Of a stretch of DNA of 64,000 nucleotides, positions 1-13,090 are shown one piece after another (position 1 is the first letter of the stretch; every line of letters begins with the position of its first letter). The notes under the pieces were generated by a model. That model was not told the DNA's origin. It did not search any database and saw only the letters and a list, made by a program, of their open reading frames with translations. The position numbers and the translations under genes are program-made. The stretch comes from Siphonodentalium dalli. Taxonomy: Eukaryota; Mollusca; Scaphopoda; Gadilida; Siphonodentaliidae. The DNA lies in the NCBI GenBank assembly GCA_032622095.1, contig CP136062.1, positions 158,094,875 through 158,158,874 on the forward strand, in the 5' to 3' direction.

Positions 1-1320
1 CAATCTGGAAGAAAAAAAGAATATCGACCATCATATCTACAAACGTACAATTAAGAAATTACATGAAGATCGATTGGGGTCATTGGATTTTGACCGGCAG
101 ATAAATTAAACAAAGTGGGCGGATTCGTCATCTCCGGTTTAAACCCGGTCTTCGTAAACCTCTAGGTTTAAACCGCCGTTTAACAAATAAATCAGTGGTC
201 TAAAAGACGAGATAGCAGGCCTTATGGACGTATTCGTCGTCTCTGGCTAAACCGGGTCAGCCAAAACAACGGCTCAGCAGTAGAGTCTCTGTATCTTCGA
301 GATGGGGATACAGTTTTATCAATTTCGATAGTTGTTTTGCGTTTTATAAGCTTAAACCGGCAACTAAACCATATAATTCGATGGTCCAGCCAAACCATTT
401 TACGGAGGCAAGGCCTGAGGTGACGAATCAGCCTTTTCTGGAAGGCTGTTTAGATTGGTGGGTCTCGAGTGAGTGCGTGTCAAAGAGGCGACTGCCGACG
501 TGTTATCGTGTCACAATTGATTCGTTCGCATGCGAACGTTGCTCAGATATGGACATGTTCCTGAAATTTTATTTTGCAACTACTTTGTCGCTTTTTTTTG
601 GCTGTGGCAGTCACGAATAATGGCGCATTTTTCGAATTGATTTGAAGGATCAAAAGTTTTAATTTTGACACCAAACGAAGTTACTACATGACCACATATA
701 TGTACGCTAGATACATAGTTTGCAATCTTAAATTTATATTGCTTCATGAGTAAAATTCGATAACTTTTATAATTTTGATATAGATCATATCACGAATCTC
801 TACTTTGGATGCGCCTACAGAGATAATATTCCACCAGTTCAAAACCTATGAACGTTTTGATGTTCTGCATGATGGGAAATTTATAACAATGAAAAAAGCA
901 ACGCATGATATATGTAATATTCAATATTTCATTTTATATAACTGGCCCTTATAAAATAAAACATTTCTAAGTAGTTGAATATCCCAGCTCGCGATTGCAC
1001 GATAGGTTAACCAAATTGCGTTGCGTCACTTACAATCATGGAATTTTCCTCGGGCAATCAATTGAACCTGTTAAAATGTCGCTTAAATCATGCCATCTGA
1101 CCTTGTGCCAGTGCATTAATTATCTTATATATGGGAGTCTCATCACATTAGTTTAACAATCATGACATCAATTTCTTATTTTTCATAGTATCGAAAATAA
1201 ACGAGTAAGTTGTTCTTGATATCTTCAACGGGCTGCTCGCCGTGGTATTGTTTCCAATTTATCGATTTAGTACTGACGATACGGTAAAGGCGTAGTTAAG
1301 TTTAGGGCACACACTAGTAG
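1..1320. other. no gene recognised
   Basis: AT-rich DNA without a convincing coding region. Open frames are short (the longest begins at 381 and has 79 codons) and show no recognisable domain. The only element I can name is a dispersed repeat fragment near 831-860, listed separately. Confidence 0.6.
831..860 (+). repeat. dispersed repeat fragment, CCACCAGTTCAAAAC type
   Basis: The block CCACCAGTTCAAAAC followed by GAACGTTTTGA recurs at 6589-6618, in diverged form at 14857-14887, and in inverted form at 15231-15266. The last two are the arms of the fold-back element at 14.8-15.3 kb, so this copy and the one at 6.6 kb are probably end fragments of the same family. No coding capacity is seen. 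Confidence 0.5.
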
Positions 1321-2710
1321 TATATGTTTGCTTTTTATGTTTTTATGATATCAACGAGATTACATCGGAGAAACCCCAGCGTTTTGTTGGCGTTGACTGT
1401 TATTATGTTTGCATGTTCATGCCACTCCACGTTTGACGTGATTTCCACTCTGAGGTAGTTACTTTGCTTTACTGTCTCGCGCATTTGACCGCCCATAGCG
1501 TACTGATATATGACTGGTGATTTTGTTGTTTGTATCCTTAAAACATAAATTTTTTGAAGATTGAAGCGCGTGTGCCAGCTTGAAGAACATGCGGTTAGAA
1601 CCGATAAATCCTGTTGCAATGTCTGGTATTTTTTTGCGGATTCTATGACGGCATACAAAAGACTGTCGTCAGCGAATAATCTGAGTTGTGACAGAACTCC
1701 GTCTCCAACATCGTTTATATACAACACGTCCTTGAGGGACATATGATTTCACTGAACATGCCGCTGATTCCTCGCAGCCCACACAAACTTTCTGCCATGA
1801 TCGAATCCATCCTAATATGTTTCCCCGTACACCGTAGTGAGATAGTTTCCACGTTAGTTTGATATGAGGGACTGTATTAAATACTTTGCTAAAATCTAAA
1901 ACTATTAGTCACACTTGGTTTGAGTTATCCAAATGACGTGCTATGGCCTCAACTGTGGTGATCAGTTGAGACTCACACGATCGTTCATTCCTAAATCCGT
2001 GTTGGTGATCCACTGAAATGTTGTGCTTTTCTAAGTGTTTTATTACATGTTTGTAAAGAACGGTCTTCAAACATTTTGCACGGCACAGATGTGACTGAGA
2101 CGGAAATAGTTGGCAGGTTGGGTTCTGTCACCTTTTTGAATAATGTTGTAATGTGAGCTATTTGCCAGTCTTTTGGGACTTTTTATTTGTCTACTCTTTT
2201 TTTGTTCAAAAATAAATTTAAGATATTTCGCTCTTATTGAAGCTGTTCCTTGAGTACTCTACCCGAAAAATGATCAGGTCCCGTCACTTTGTGAATGTTT
2301 AAGTTCAAAAGTAGTTTGCAATCCCGGTCTCGTCGAGGGTGATGTCCGGGAAAACGGCAATATTACTAGATCCTAAATCCGGAATTGTATTCAAGTTTTC
2401 TTCTGTGAAAACAGACTGAAACTGCTCGTTGAGTGCATTTGCTTTCTCTTTGTTGTCATCGAGTTGATGGCCATCATTGTTCAATGTCGATATCCCACTA
2501 CATTCACGTCTTATGGATATAATATACCTCCAAACGCGTTTACTGATTGCCTCTGATTGGTCTCTATTTATATCAGATGTGTTTTCTTTAACATTTCTTA
2601 TATTTGATGAGGTTGGTCTGGAATTGTCTCCCAAAAGACTGGAAATATATTATCATGTTCCAGTTTTAGTTTGTTTTTTATTTCTCGACTACATGATTTA
2701 AAGTTGTCCC
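1321..2710 (-). pseudogene. decayed non-LTR retrotransposon (LINE), linker and reverse transcriptase
   Basis: Reading the minus strand from about 2710 to 1321 gives the part of a LINE ORF2 between endonuclease and reverse transcriptase, then the reverse transcriptase. The linker (2634-2305) holds NEQFQSVFTEEN, typical of CR1/Jockey-like elements. The next stretch gives GFRNERSCESQLITTVEA and the palm motif LIVLDFSKVFNTVPH (about 1908-1862); the family usually has SKAFDTVPH. Then come VPQG, a frameshift with loss of the following motif, LYINDV, and the catalytic box FADDSLLY (about 1676-1653). It ends near NKTLGFLRCNL. Stops and frameshifts separate these blocks, there is no endonuclease and no 3' tail, so the copy is dead and truncated at both ends. 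The clade (CR1/Jockey-like) is inferred from motif wording only. Confidence 0.85.
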
Positions 2711-2948
2711 CAGTTTGTATCATTGTTTGTGTGTTTCGTTCGCCTATATAGATGCTACTTTTTGCGAATTAGTCTTTTCAGAGCTCGAGTTATCCATGGG
2801 ATATTCCACCGAGAAGATAGTACCTTTGACGGTATACGTTCATTGACCAGTACAGATATAACATTCTTATATATTCTCCGACATATATGGCACCTCTGGG
2901 ACATTCAGAGAATAAACTGGCTTCCAAGGGCAAGTGTAAAATTATTAG

Positions 2949-3017
2949 GCTAATGTTTTCTCTTAAATATGCGAGGATCCATATGGGCAACTCGCATACA
3001 TAATTGAATGCATTGGC
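2949..3017. repeat. degenerate palindrome from the TTAA MITE family
   Basis: The sequence follows the palindrome of the MITEs at 34.4, 47.7 and 61.3 kb (left arm with TTCTCTTA and ATATGCGAG, right arm with CTCGCATA and GAATGCATTGGC) but has several substitutions and a changed centre. It is followed by CGCAGGG, matching the CACAGGG that follows full palindromes. It is a decayed remnant without the TTAA ends. Confidence 0.65.
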
Positions 3018-4602
3018 GCAGGGTTTTCAGTCATGGAAGGATTAATAAGGGAGGTAACTCAAGTCATGGAAGGGTTAACAAAGAAATAAGTTCCCTGTGT
3101 TGTCTGTTCCAAGTTACAACGTTCCACTTCAGGAAATCAAAAGATTCTCATGTTTTGAACAGGCAGCCAGTGTAAAAATTCGTTGCGTGATCTAAATTTG
3201 ATGCGAAAAGCTGGACCTATAGCAAAAATGCACAACATTTTACACGCGATTTGTTTTCGTTTTGTATAATAACGGTTTGTAATTCGAGTTAAATCTTCGT
3301 TTTTTTTGGGGATGTTAGAATTTGGAAACTCGACAAAAATAACACAGAACATTCTGAGATAGTGTATGCGTGTTGTTCTATTGAACATCGTGTAATACAG
3401 ATGGAAAATTTAAGTATTATTTAAAAGTATATATCGGTTCCAGTTATCCAAACCTATATGAGAGTATTACCCGGTCGTGTTTTCACACTTTTAAATATTC
3501 AAGTTTACGTCATCGCAGTCTGTTGTTTTATTTTCCAAGTGTAGGTTATAAAATTGTTATTGTGGGCTATGAGAATTATCGCGAGCCAAAAGGCCAGCGC
3601 ATATTTCGAGTAAATATTAATAGAACAATAAGACAATGACGACTTTATCAATTCATTCATGATTGACCATGACTCGTCGTGATTAACTAATTGTGAATAC
3701 TGTGTTCTTGCTATATATATGTAGTATGAATTAACACAACTGACTGCTAATTAGATCATCAGTCCATTCATTTCATATACCTGCTTACACAAGTAGTAAT
3801 AGTTATGGATTTTGGAAAATCAGATTATAAGAACAATTTCAACATGTTGTTGGTGTGAAATTTCCAACTTAGTTTTGTGGTATGTATGACATTTCAAACT
3901 GTTGAACATTTGGACCAAAGTTGGGATGAGAAACCACCCCACCCCTGTCGCCATGTCCCTATAACGTTGGTCAACATTTTCAAACGATTGTAATTAACAC
4001 AGCACCAGTTAGAAATGTTCGTCCAGAATACGTTAACATTGTTTAAAGTCGAATACTTCCCATATTCGGATCGGAAGTTTGGACTTAAATAGCAATCACT
4101 TACAAGGTATGCAAATGTAATTTTTCGGACCCCTGCCCATACAGCACACCGCTCAGCGCAATGACGTCAATTTAGCAGCCAGTTTCTGAGCACACATTGG
4201 TTATTAAATGCGATTTAATTCGCTCGATCGTCCACTGCATGTATAGTGTAGTTGTGTACTGACAACACTGGTAACGGTACATGACATATGCAAACATGAT
4301 CTCACAATGGAAATTCTATCGTGGAGCTGTTTGGTCAGTTGGTCACGACGGTCCGTCAATATTAAACTTACAATTTTGTCCAACTACAAACATACAAATG
4401 CATAATTACAAATCGTCAGTACTTTCCACCTGATTCACACCCTCTTCGCTTTGAATTTACTAGTGGGAAATTTGTTGTTTTATACCAACAATTTCACATT
4501 CATCAACGAAATCACAGTAACCATATCAAGACACTCATATTTCAACAAAACATTATTTGTGTGATCTCAGTTTCAGCATATCAAAGATGTAGCCAATATA
4601 CA
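3018..4602. other. no gene recognised
   Basis: AT-rich, no convincing coding frame and no recognised element. A short local duplication of the phrase TCATGGAAGG lies at about 3032-3075. Confidence 0.6.
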
Positions 4603-4609
4603 CGGCGCC

Positions 4610-4882
4610 TTTTATTGTATTCTTTAACAATTTTATAATTTCACCCATACAGAGCCCCAGACAAACATGAGCAGACGACACTCTTCTATATGCTTATATA
4701 TATATGTGTGGGGCTCCCTGCAGGGTAATGGATGTTTTTTATTTTATGTCCTAAAAATTGTCAGAAACATTTATTTAAAAAATTTTATAAAAAATTGTTA
4801 GGCCAATCCATTCTCTTATATATGAGAGGCGACCTATGGTCGACTCGCATATATAAGAGAATGCATTGGCACAGTGTAAAAA
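4610..4882. mobile_element. partial copy of the palindrome-bearing TTAA MITE
   Basis: The segment from about 4617 (TTCTTTAACAATTTTATAAT) matches the spacer of the full MITEs. A well-preserved palindrome lies at 4803-4869, both arms containing TTCTCTTATATAT around a centre with GGTCGACTCGC. The CCCTTTACCC ends and TTAA target duplications are missing, so this is a truncated copy. Inverted AGAGCCCCA / TGGGGCTCC lie near 4652 and 4710. Confidence 0.65.
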
Positions 4883-4967
4883 ATATCCCGACTTACGACT
4901 GGATTTGATAAAATGTATATTCAACTCTTTCATGGTGGGAGCTGCGGTGCATGGTGCAGAATATTAG

Positions 4968-5112
4968 ATATCATGTGCCAACGCATTATCTTATACATTG
5001 TATATGCGTGTCTCCCACTGGTTTACCAGTTCAAAGTAAATGTTGTTAGGCCAATGAATTATCTGATATATACGCGGCTCTTTATAAGTGAGTCTCCAGT
5101 GTTATGGAAGGG
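4968..5112. repeat. two highly decayed palindrome remnants
   Basis: Blocks GCCAACGCATTATCTTATAC (about 4977) and GGCCAATGAATTATCTGATA (about 5050) resemble the arm of the MITE palindrome (GCCAATGCATTCTCTTATAT) with substitutions. The block at 5092-5108 resembles TCATGGAAGGGTTA near 3065, also beside a remnant. Together they suggest an old copy or cluster of this family between 2.9 and 5.1 kb. Confidence 0.4.
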
Positions 5113-7880
5113 TTATAATAAACATTAAAGCGGGGGCTTATAGTCAAATAAGATCACCCCGACGGCATGCCCACAAGGCAAGTACACATTCTCAATGTTC
5201 GCGACATGCTATCCGACAATCAACCGGTCCTGCGGAAATATACCAAAATATACTGTGCCAGAGAGAAGGGTCATCAGTATTCCGGGTTTTGCAGAAACAC
5301 ACCATCTATAATAAATTCAGAGATGCGATGCAAACCCCGGAGGTGTATGTAACCCCTCCCTATCGAAGTTATCCTAAGGTTTAATCGGTATGCGATAATA
5401 ACGTTGCATACAATATGTTGTACACGCAGGATGCCATGGTTGGACTGACAAAGATCATGCACATTAGCCAAGCCCGGGTAAAGGTTAATAATCAAATCCG
5501 ATTTGCATGTCGCAATGCCTCGTTGTGACCGGGACACTTAAGCAGGAGGCACAGTGGTAACATTTGAATGGATAATTCGGGGAAAGATTACTCAATACAT
5601 ACATAGCGCACACGACCACTTCGTGTCTTGTCGAATGTGTGAACATATGTTTATGTATAACGTGAAGTTGATTTTTATTTTATTTTGTGACATTTTAATT
5701 TTGGTGGAAATTATTTGCAAACAATCATGTATTGTTGACCTACTTCCTAATAATATCCAAACTGCATGGGTCAAAAATCTAAATTCTGCTATAAGTTGTC
5801 ACAAGATAAGCATTCGTCCTTTCCAAACAGATATGCTATGATCACATACACGCTTTGTAACGTTCTTAGCACCCCCCCCCCAGAAAATGGACACTGAATT
5901 GCCCATCCATATATTAGCACTGTACCTCCCCCTTAACGGATACGATATTTGCTCACACATATCACACCAATGTAAAATTAGCCTTAACTTCGCCGGACTT
6001 AGATCGTTAATCACACTAGTGAGAGAATTTTTAGTTAGATTATATCAATTGAAAATGTACATGAGTGAGCATCTGCTGTTAATATACCACATACGTTTCA
6101 TAATAAGTGTTTGCTGATAACAGCATAACACTTTCTGTGTTTACGTCAAATCTAAAGAATTAACGAGTAACGAAAGTTACACGGCGGTCGATTCCGCATG
6201 TGAAGACATTTTATGAAAATATAATGATTAATGTGTATGTATGTCTATACATGTATAGCATAGGATAATACTTGTGTGCATATTAATTCAGAACATTTGA
6301 GCTCCGGATTGACTGGATTTCGAAAAACAGGTAACAGGTTTCCTCCTATAAAAATCAACACAATTTAATGTATAGAAATTCAATAAAATACATTTAAAAT
6401 AAATGAAAAAAAAATTAAATAAATTAAAAATAATGAACTCATAAATTTTGAATTATGACTTACATACCTTTTTTGCAGTAATAATAGCACCCTCCGCAAA
6501 AGTGTTCCCTGGAATAGAAATAGAAGTCATGTCGATTCGAAGACCATACCGTCATTTTCCACTTTAGCCATGTCTGTAGAGATCAATTCCACCAGTTCAA
6601 AACATGGGAACGTTTTGAATATTCTGACTGGAAACCTGATGACACCCAGGGCAACAACGGTCCAGATAAAATAAAGTCAGCCACTAATTATACATGTGTA
6701 TATAGTATCGTATTTTATAATAAGACCTGAGTCATTTATTGGGCTTAACGTATTTCATAATTCCAGGTGTTATTAGTTATTAACTTATAACACCTTCCGT
6801 TGATTTAATTTTTCAAAGCGAATTTGCGACTTGCTGAAAGTTGAAGGTAAAATGCATGCCCATGTAAACGTAACTATTTCAAAACACGCCTGCACCTGGT
6901 GAGACATAAGAGACCATGAACAGATATATTATCATAAGAACCTAACAATAACACTAACACTATATAATTATGTCACAAAGTAAAAGAACAATTTAATCGC
7001 TTACCTAAAGTTTCAATAGTTTGTATTTGTTTCAATTAAAACGTTCAAACAAGGTGGGAAATGCAATGTCCGCATGCACGCATGCATTGGCAAATCACTA
7101 GACACTAACTGCCGTCAAATTCTCCGTTCAAACTCCGAATATTATTATTACACAATTATGTACAGAGCTATACCAGTTTTGGCACATACTGTTCCTTTCT
7201 TTGAGTTACGTGCATGATGGAGGTCTATTATTTATTTACATGTATATACATGAAAAGCAATGTTGTCTATAATCAGTCATTTGGCTACAGACAGTCTTTG
7301 CATATATTAACTTGGGTTTTGAACATGATGTATGCTTGCTACGTGAATTTGTTTGAGTATTTTGCTGAAATTGTCTTGTCTATTACAGTTTCAGTAGAAT
7401 AATTGCTGTTCGAGGAACAACTATATCCATAATCAGTTTTTCGATCATAGCGATCATAGTTATTGATCTGGGATTTTTAACTTATGCTTTGAAGATAAAC
7501 CTGGTTTTGTGTGTGTATTTGTTTGAGATTGGGTTGAAATTTTATCATCTATTTCAGTTTCGATAGAATAATATGAACTTTCGTCGCTTTGAGAACTGTG
7601 AATTTGAGTGGACGTTTTAAATTCGTGCGTTTTATGTCCGGTCTTAGCAAATGTTTCATTTCAGGAATAGGAATGAGATTTAGAAAAATTTAAAGCCCAC
7701 TGAATATTCGAATCCCATATCACATTATATAAAATATATGCCATATTATAAATCATTTGAAATAGGAAGCTCCAAAACATTGTATTTTCAACTTATTCGA
7801 TGTAATGAACTGTGATCATGTTGCTTTTGTTGAGAAACCGACGTGTGTGCTGTGCTCAAGTTTCTGCACAATGTATATTA
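5113..7880. other. no gene recognised
   Basis: AT-rich DNA with open frames up to 98 codons, none with a recognisable domain or codon pattern. A C10 run lies at about 5872-5881 and an A/T-only tract around 6375-6430. The repeat fragment at 6589-6618 belongs to the family described at 831. Confidence 0.55.
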
Positions 7881-7943
7881 TTTTCAATGCAAGGGGAATA
7901 ACTCTATATATTTAGATATAGAGTTATTCCCTTCCATTGAAAA
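7881..7943. repeat. near-perfect inverted repeat (hairpin)
   Basis: Arms at 7881-7909 and 7916-7943 are reverse complements apart from one mismatch and one extra G; both contain GGGAATAACTCTATAT. The loop is about six bases. A transcript would fold into a stem of about 28 bp. It may be a miniature fold-back element; no target duplication was identified. Confidence 0.75.
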
Positions 7944-8815
7944 TGAACAAAAGTTTGAATTGTGTTGGATTCTGGAAGCCATAACGGGGGGGGGTTGATT
8001 TTATGTTTTCTATTATTCTATGGACACCTTCTGAGACACGGACGTTCCAAATAGTGATGAATTATAGTATTTAATCATATTTTATGTCACATATTGTTAT
8101 TATCAAGGCACTATAAAAATAATCGGTGACTGGAAAATTAAGTGGACCTTTAAACACTTTAGTAACTGAATGAAATGATAATGGCCTGGAACCATAGGGA
8201 TCAGGGAACATTACATTTTTTTATTACATCAGTTTTATAATATTAAAAAAAAATCACGGACACATGTGCCTGGAACGCACAATACATCTTTGAATGTGGA
8301 GTATCTATGTTATCTGTGTGCTTATTCCAATCGATGACATGACGTGATACTTTGGTAAGTAACACAGATTCATCTGTCATCATCTTTATATATAGAAAAG
8401 GACCCTTTCTTGAAACCAGGGGCGTGGCGATAGGATAGGGCAGGATATTTTATATAAATATACACATATTAATGCATAATACATTTTACAAATATGTATT
8501 GTATATTCGAGGGGGTGGCATAGTCAGGCTAGACTGTCTTACTGCCACACCGTTAACGATGAATATATGTTACGATAGGCGGTCAAGATTTCTTGTACAA
8601 TGCACGGCTATATAATTATGTATCACATAATGGTTGCATTTAAATCGATTAATTGCATGGAGGGTATACGTATAGATAAATCGCTTATGGGTTACTCGAT
8701 GGTTTGTCTCGATAAGGGGGGTGGGTGTCAAATTTGTCAACAGTTGGCAATTTCATGCATGCCACAACATTAATTTGAAATTTTACACCACATATACAGT
8801 TATACACTCTAAGAA
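7944..8815. other. no gene recognised
   Basis: No coding frame recognised. A G9 run lies near 7986. The phrase CAGGGGCGTGGCGATAG near 8418 resembles the outer end of the hAT-like elements in this window, but no matching second end was found. Confidence 0.5.
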
Positions 8816-9200
8816 TTATCAAAGATGGCTGCCAAAATGGCACCAGAAAATCAACAATTTTGCGATTTTCAAGAATCTCATGTAAATGATCTTCCGTTTG
8901 GTAGCGACTGCGAATTGTGACAATTCAGTGTTTTCTTGTAACTTCAGCACAGTGGGGCATCAATTTTATTGTAAAAAACATGTTCGATCTATCAAAAATC
9001 CACTTTAGATAACCGAATAATTGCATTTTGTCAAAAATCAATTCCGATATTCTAGCAATAGATTTCAAGAAATGAGCGTAATTCAGTAAGAGGGAAATAT
9101 TCGTGCCACATACGGAATTATTATCAAACTTCAACAGAACTGTTCAATTTCATCCAAGATGGCTACCAAAATGGCAGTTAAAATACCAAAATCAGCTTTC
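8816..9200 (+). repeat. fragment of the large AAGATGGC repeat family
   Basis: Two cores, AAGATGGCTGCCAAAATGGC at about 8822-8841 and AAGATGGCTACCAAAATGGC at about 9156-9175, lie some 335 bp apart. The same core occurs at 15.7-16.2, 21.9-24.4 and 27.8-31.2 kb. The intervening phrases (a block near 8857, 'wildcard' AT-rich text) resemble that family. No protein is encoded. Confidence 0.6.
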
Positions 9201-12200
9201 GTTACACCACCAAATGTCGCCCTGGCATTCCATCATGGGTTAGTCGGCTACTTTTCAGTAAATGCACATAGCTTTAATTTCTTATGCAAATTAACGGATG
9301 TCCTATACTTCATACATGCCATCTCTTCAAGTTTCCTGATATTAAGTGAGGTGGGAGTTGAAGAGAAAATCCTGTGTGAAATTAGAAAGTATGTGTAGGC
9401 CTTCATCTCAGATTGAGGGACAAATATTACCATCTCAATGTGTAAACTTCTTTGCTATACTCTAGGCCTGTACTCGTGTACTAATTGAGAATTACACATG
9501 TAATGGTGGTTACCATATAAAATGCAATTGATGAGCAGATAAGCTTTGGTGTTAGTTCTTTTCATGGCATCTCCTCAGAAGAAAATGCCTATAGCGTATC
9601 ATATATGATACAATAGTGTATCATATATGATACACAACTCTTTATTGTGATGTATGTGAGGTGGGTATTGTACTTCTCAGCTATACAGTTATTCTTGGCA
9701 AGCAAGAAACAACACATCCTTGTTTACAAAACACAAACAATAGTAGATTTATTTATATGGTTGTAATTTGGCCTGCTTGTCTCACTGATAGATGCCATGT
9801 AACCCTGAATTAAATTTGCACGGTAACACAATTTGAACCTCGATATGCTGAAGTAAGCAGCTGAACATGGCAGGTTCCAATCGTATTGATAACCACGACA
9901 TATCAAAATAGAATAGACCCCCGTAGGTGGATAATATATTCGTATAAGGGGTAGTGTCCCGTATCAAGATTAAAGTGATCAATTATGTTTATTGTGGATG
10001 ACGATAATTAACAAAGTAGTCCAACCACTGTCATGCCATGTGTGAAGTCCATATGTGACGTTACTATATGTTATTGACATCCCAGGACATGTTTATTCAG
10101 TTGAAATAAACATGATCATGCAGCAGGCTAGATCCCCGGCACCAGACGAATTGTGGATGGTTCTCGTCTTTCCTCGTGTTCAGTTAATTGAATACGAAAT
10201 ATGTCTTGGTATGAAGATGGTTGGAATGTTATGGACCATTGGTAGTATACAGTAACTTGATTTCTATGATTTAGGCATAGTAGTTTAGTGGGACGATGCA
10301 TTGCGTTGTACAGTTCAACATGAAAGTGGTTATTGGCAATGATTATGATTTTGCTGCTGGTTCCAATTGATTAATGATTATTTTGAAGTTTATCGAAATC
10401 AACAGGGACTGCGCAACTGCTCTGCATATCTAACCGTGCAGTTTAGATTACGAAAGAATGTGAATGGTAAACATGATAGATATGAGCCAAACATAGACAG
10501 GCGATACTTATTATATTACTAATTCCTGTGTTTTGACGAACTGTGAGAAACATGGTGGGAAACGGGTGTAGAATCCATTGGTAGTGATGGGTCTTCTGGT
10601 GTCATGTCATCAGTATGATTTATTATGTCCAATATACTCTGGAATCCAGGTTCTGAATACTGAATGACATAATGGGGCAAATTAGTCCACTAACTTCTTA
10701 CAACACAATGTGAAGTAATAGTTCGAGTTAATAACAGCTCGTGCCGGGCCATGTTGATTCTGAGGCAGAACGTTATCATGAACCAACGGAAATGAAGGAA
10801 GTTGAATTAGCACGCGTAACTACGAAGGTGGCCATGGTTCACTATAATAATGGCATCTTTCAGATCATATTATATATGCCGCTCCATATATATCATAATT
10901 CCTCAAACTGTTGTAATTCTGTTCGACTAGGAGTTATCAGATCAGTCTGGCTATATCCCATACATTGTATATATCATGCTACATTCATGCATCATGATAA
11001 TCAACGCCAACCAAGGTAATATATAGATCAACTTCAGCAGAAATCTAAACGATCATGGGGCGGCTATTGTACGAAGAACTCCATACACATTCACTTGATA
11101 CGCAATCCCGCTTGATCAGATAGACCTTAGTTTAAACAGTATTAATTCCATGAATAATACAACAATAAGTATACGTTTCATCGTGGACTGGATTCGACAC
11201 CAACTGTGCAGGCTCATGTGAGTCATTTCCGGGAAACATTTTACATTCACCCCATCTAACGAGAGTGTGTTTGTCCAGAAACACATCAGTGCTACTTGTA
11301 TATGAGACAAACTAATTATATGCATACATGTAGTAATACAAAAATATGCTAATATCGCTGTAATACAAGTGAATATATTGCTTGAGTTCTAGTTCAAATT
11401 TATCACGATACAATCTTGATCGTCTTATTAATGCACATGTGGAAATGTACCGGTAAGTTATATGAACTGGTGACAAGAAGCAGTTTAATCATGAGGCAAT
11501 CATCAACATTTCTTCCTCCAGATATATATTTGCCAGAATGGTAGAAGCGATCATTTTTTGTCGATTGTCCATTCCAATTACCAAGAGTGCCCATACAAGG
11601 ATTCATTTTACGAAGACTGGGATTTTATGGCTATTATGTCAGAAAACCGGCGGAATACATGTACCATGGTGAAATGGACAAGATTAAAGGTTAGCTATAC
11701 TATCCGAATAAGGCTCCGGGCGATCTCCTTGTTTAGGCCAGTCACTGTTAGCTATACACAGTAATCTGATTGAGTCCGTCGCTAGATCTTTTAGTATACG
11801 AGCAGATGTACTCAATTGTCATCGATATGCATGAACGTATGGCGATCAAATGCATCATTTGAGCTCTGATACCTGACAGCGCCTGAAGTTGGCAGCTTCA
11901 TTATTCTCTCCACATACCATATTGGTCCCTATTAAAATATTTATACAATATCATAATCTAATTTGGTACAAGTCCATATACTTATGGTGCTTGAAGATAT
12001 ATTTCGGTGTATTATAGTGAATGGTATGTTCTCACCGAAAGCCCTTGTACGATAATGATTTGCATATGTGTAATTCTTACACAGTGGGATATATTGCTGC
12101 CACATTGGCAGCCATCTCGATTGCAATAAGATATTAATAACTTCGGATTATCTAAATAGGACTACATTCATTCATATATCTAACACCGAAATATCGTTCT

Positions 12201-12429
12201 CCTGTAGAGGACACGTTATGTGATGTAAGCACAAATATATCGTTCGGCGAATTTTCACGATGCTTATTTTAGAACATAATTGTCAAATGAACTCTCATTT
12301 TGAGTCATTGCGGTAAGACAACTAACAATAATGTGCCATAACATGGCGATTATTTATTTTGAAGAAGCAAATTAGTCTACTTCACTCTCCTTCTAAAAGA
12401 CAGAAACGTAATTGGGTGAAAGAGGCTAA
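9201..12429. other. no gene recognised
   Basis: Long AT-rich stretch with only short unrelated open frames (longest 92 codons at 10741-11019, no recognisable domain). The only structured feature is the double palindrome at 9596-9634. Confidence 0.55.
9596..9634. repeat. paired 16-bp palindromes
   Basis: GTATCATATATGATAC is a perfect palindrome. It occurs twice (from 9596 and from about 9618), separated by six bases, so the pair is both a direct and an inverted repeat. It could be a protein-binding site or the remains of a fold-back element; nothing nearby decides. Confidence 0.7.
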
Positions 12430-13090
12430 CATTTGAGTATTATCGAATTTTGGCGGCCATTTTGGAAGCCATCTTGGATTAAGTTGACAGTATCTGGATC
12501 TAGTTAGATGTAGATACCTTACGTAATGACCCCACTCATGTCCAACACCGATTAATTCCAATTTTCTTTAAGGAAATAGTTAGAAAATAAAAAAGTATAT
12601 TTTGTTGAAAATTCATACCACTTCCATTAAACTATCGAATTTGGAGAAGAAAATCAAGATTATGATCCAAGAAATCAATTATTTTGATGCCTAAGTGATT
12701 CGTTATCAAGAATGAAGAGAGATATGTTCTCTAATCGTCACCAGTTCGATACAATCGGAAATGATGTAGGCGACTTATATGGAAAATCATAAATGTTCCC
12801 ACTTCCGGTCGCCATTTTGGCGGCCATCTTTGATCGAGAGGACATTGTTTTATATATAATATAACATGGCGTCACACCATACACTTTGCAAAAGGATTGT
12901 CATATATTTTATATCACAATTATATTTTTAAACAATAACGAACTTAAGAAACTGAGCATGGCGGCCATCTTTGTGACGTCATCATCCCAGGGGGTCTAAC
13001 AAATTTGTTTCTGAAGTAGAGACCATAGACTGGCTCATGAGGATGGTCTCTATATTTACTTGCGCCAGTCCATGATGGACGCAAGTAATG
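12430..13090 (-). repeat. minus-oriented fragment of the large AAGATGGC repeat family
   Basis: The cores read in reverse: GGCGGCCATTTTGGAAGCCA (about 12452), GGTCGCCATTTTGGCGGCCA (about 12806) and ATGGCGGCCATCTTTGTGAC (about 12958). The last, followed by a GACGTCA and by GGTCTAACAAATTTG, matches 28719-28780 in the same order and orientation. It is therefore a shorter copy of the repeat at 27.8-31.2 kb. Confidence 0.65.
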
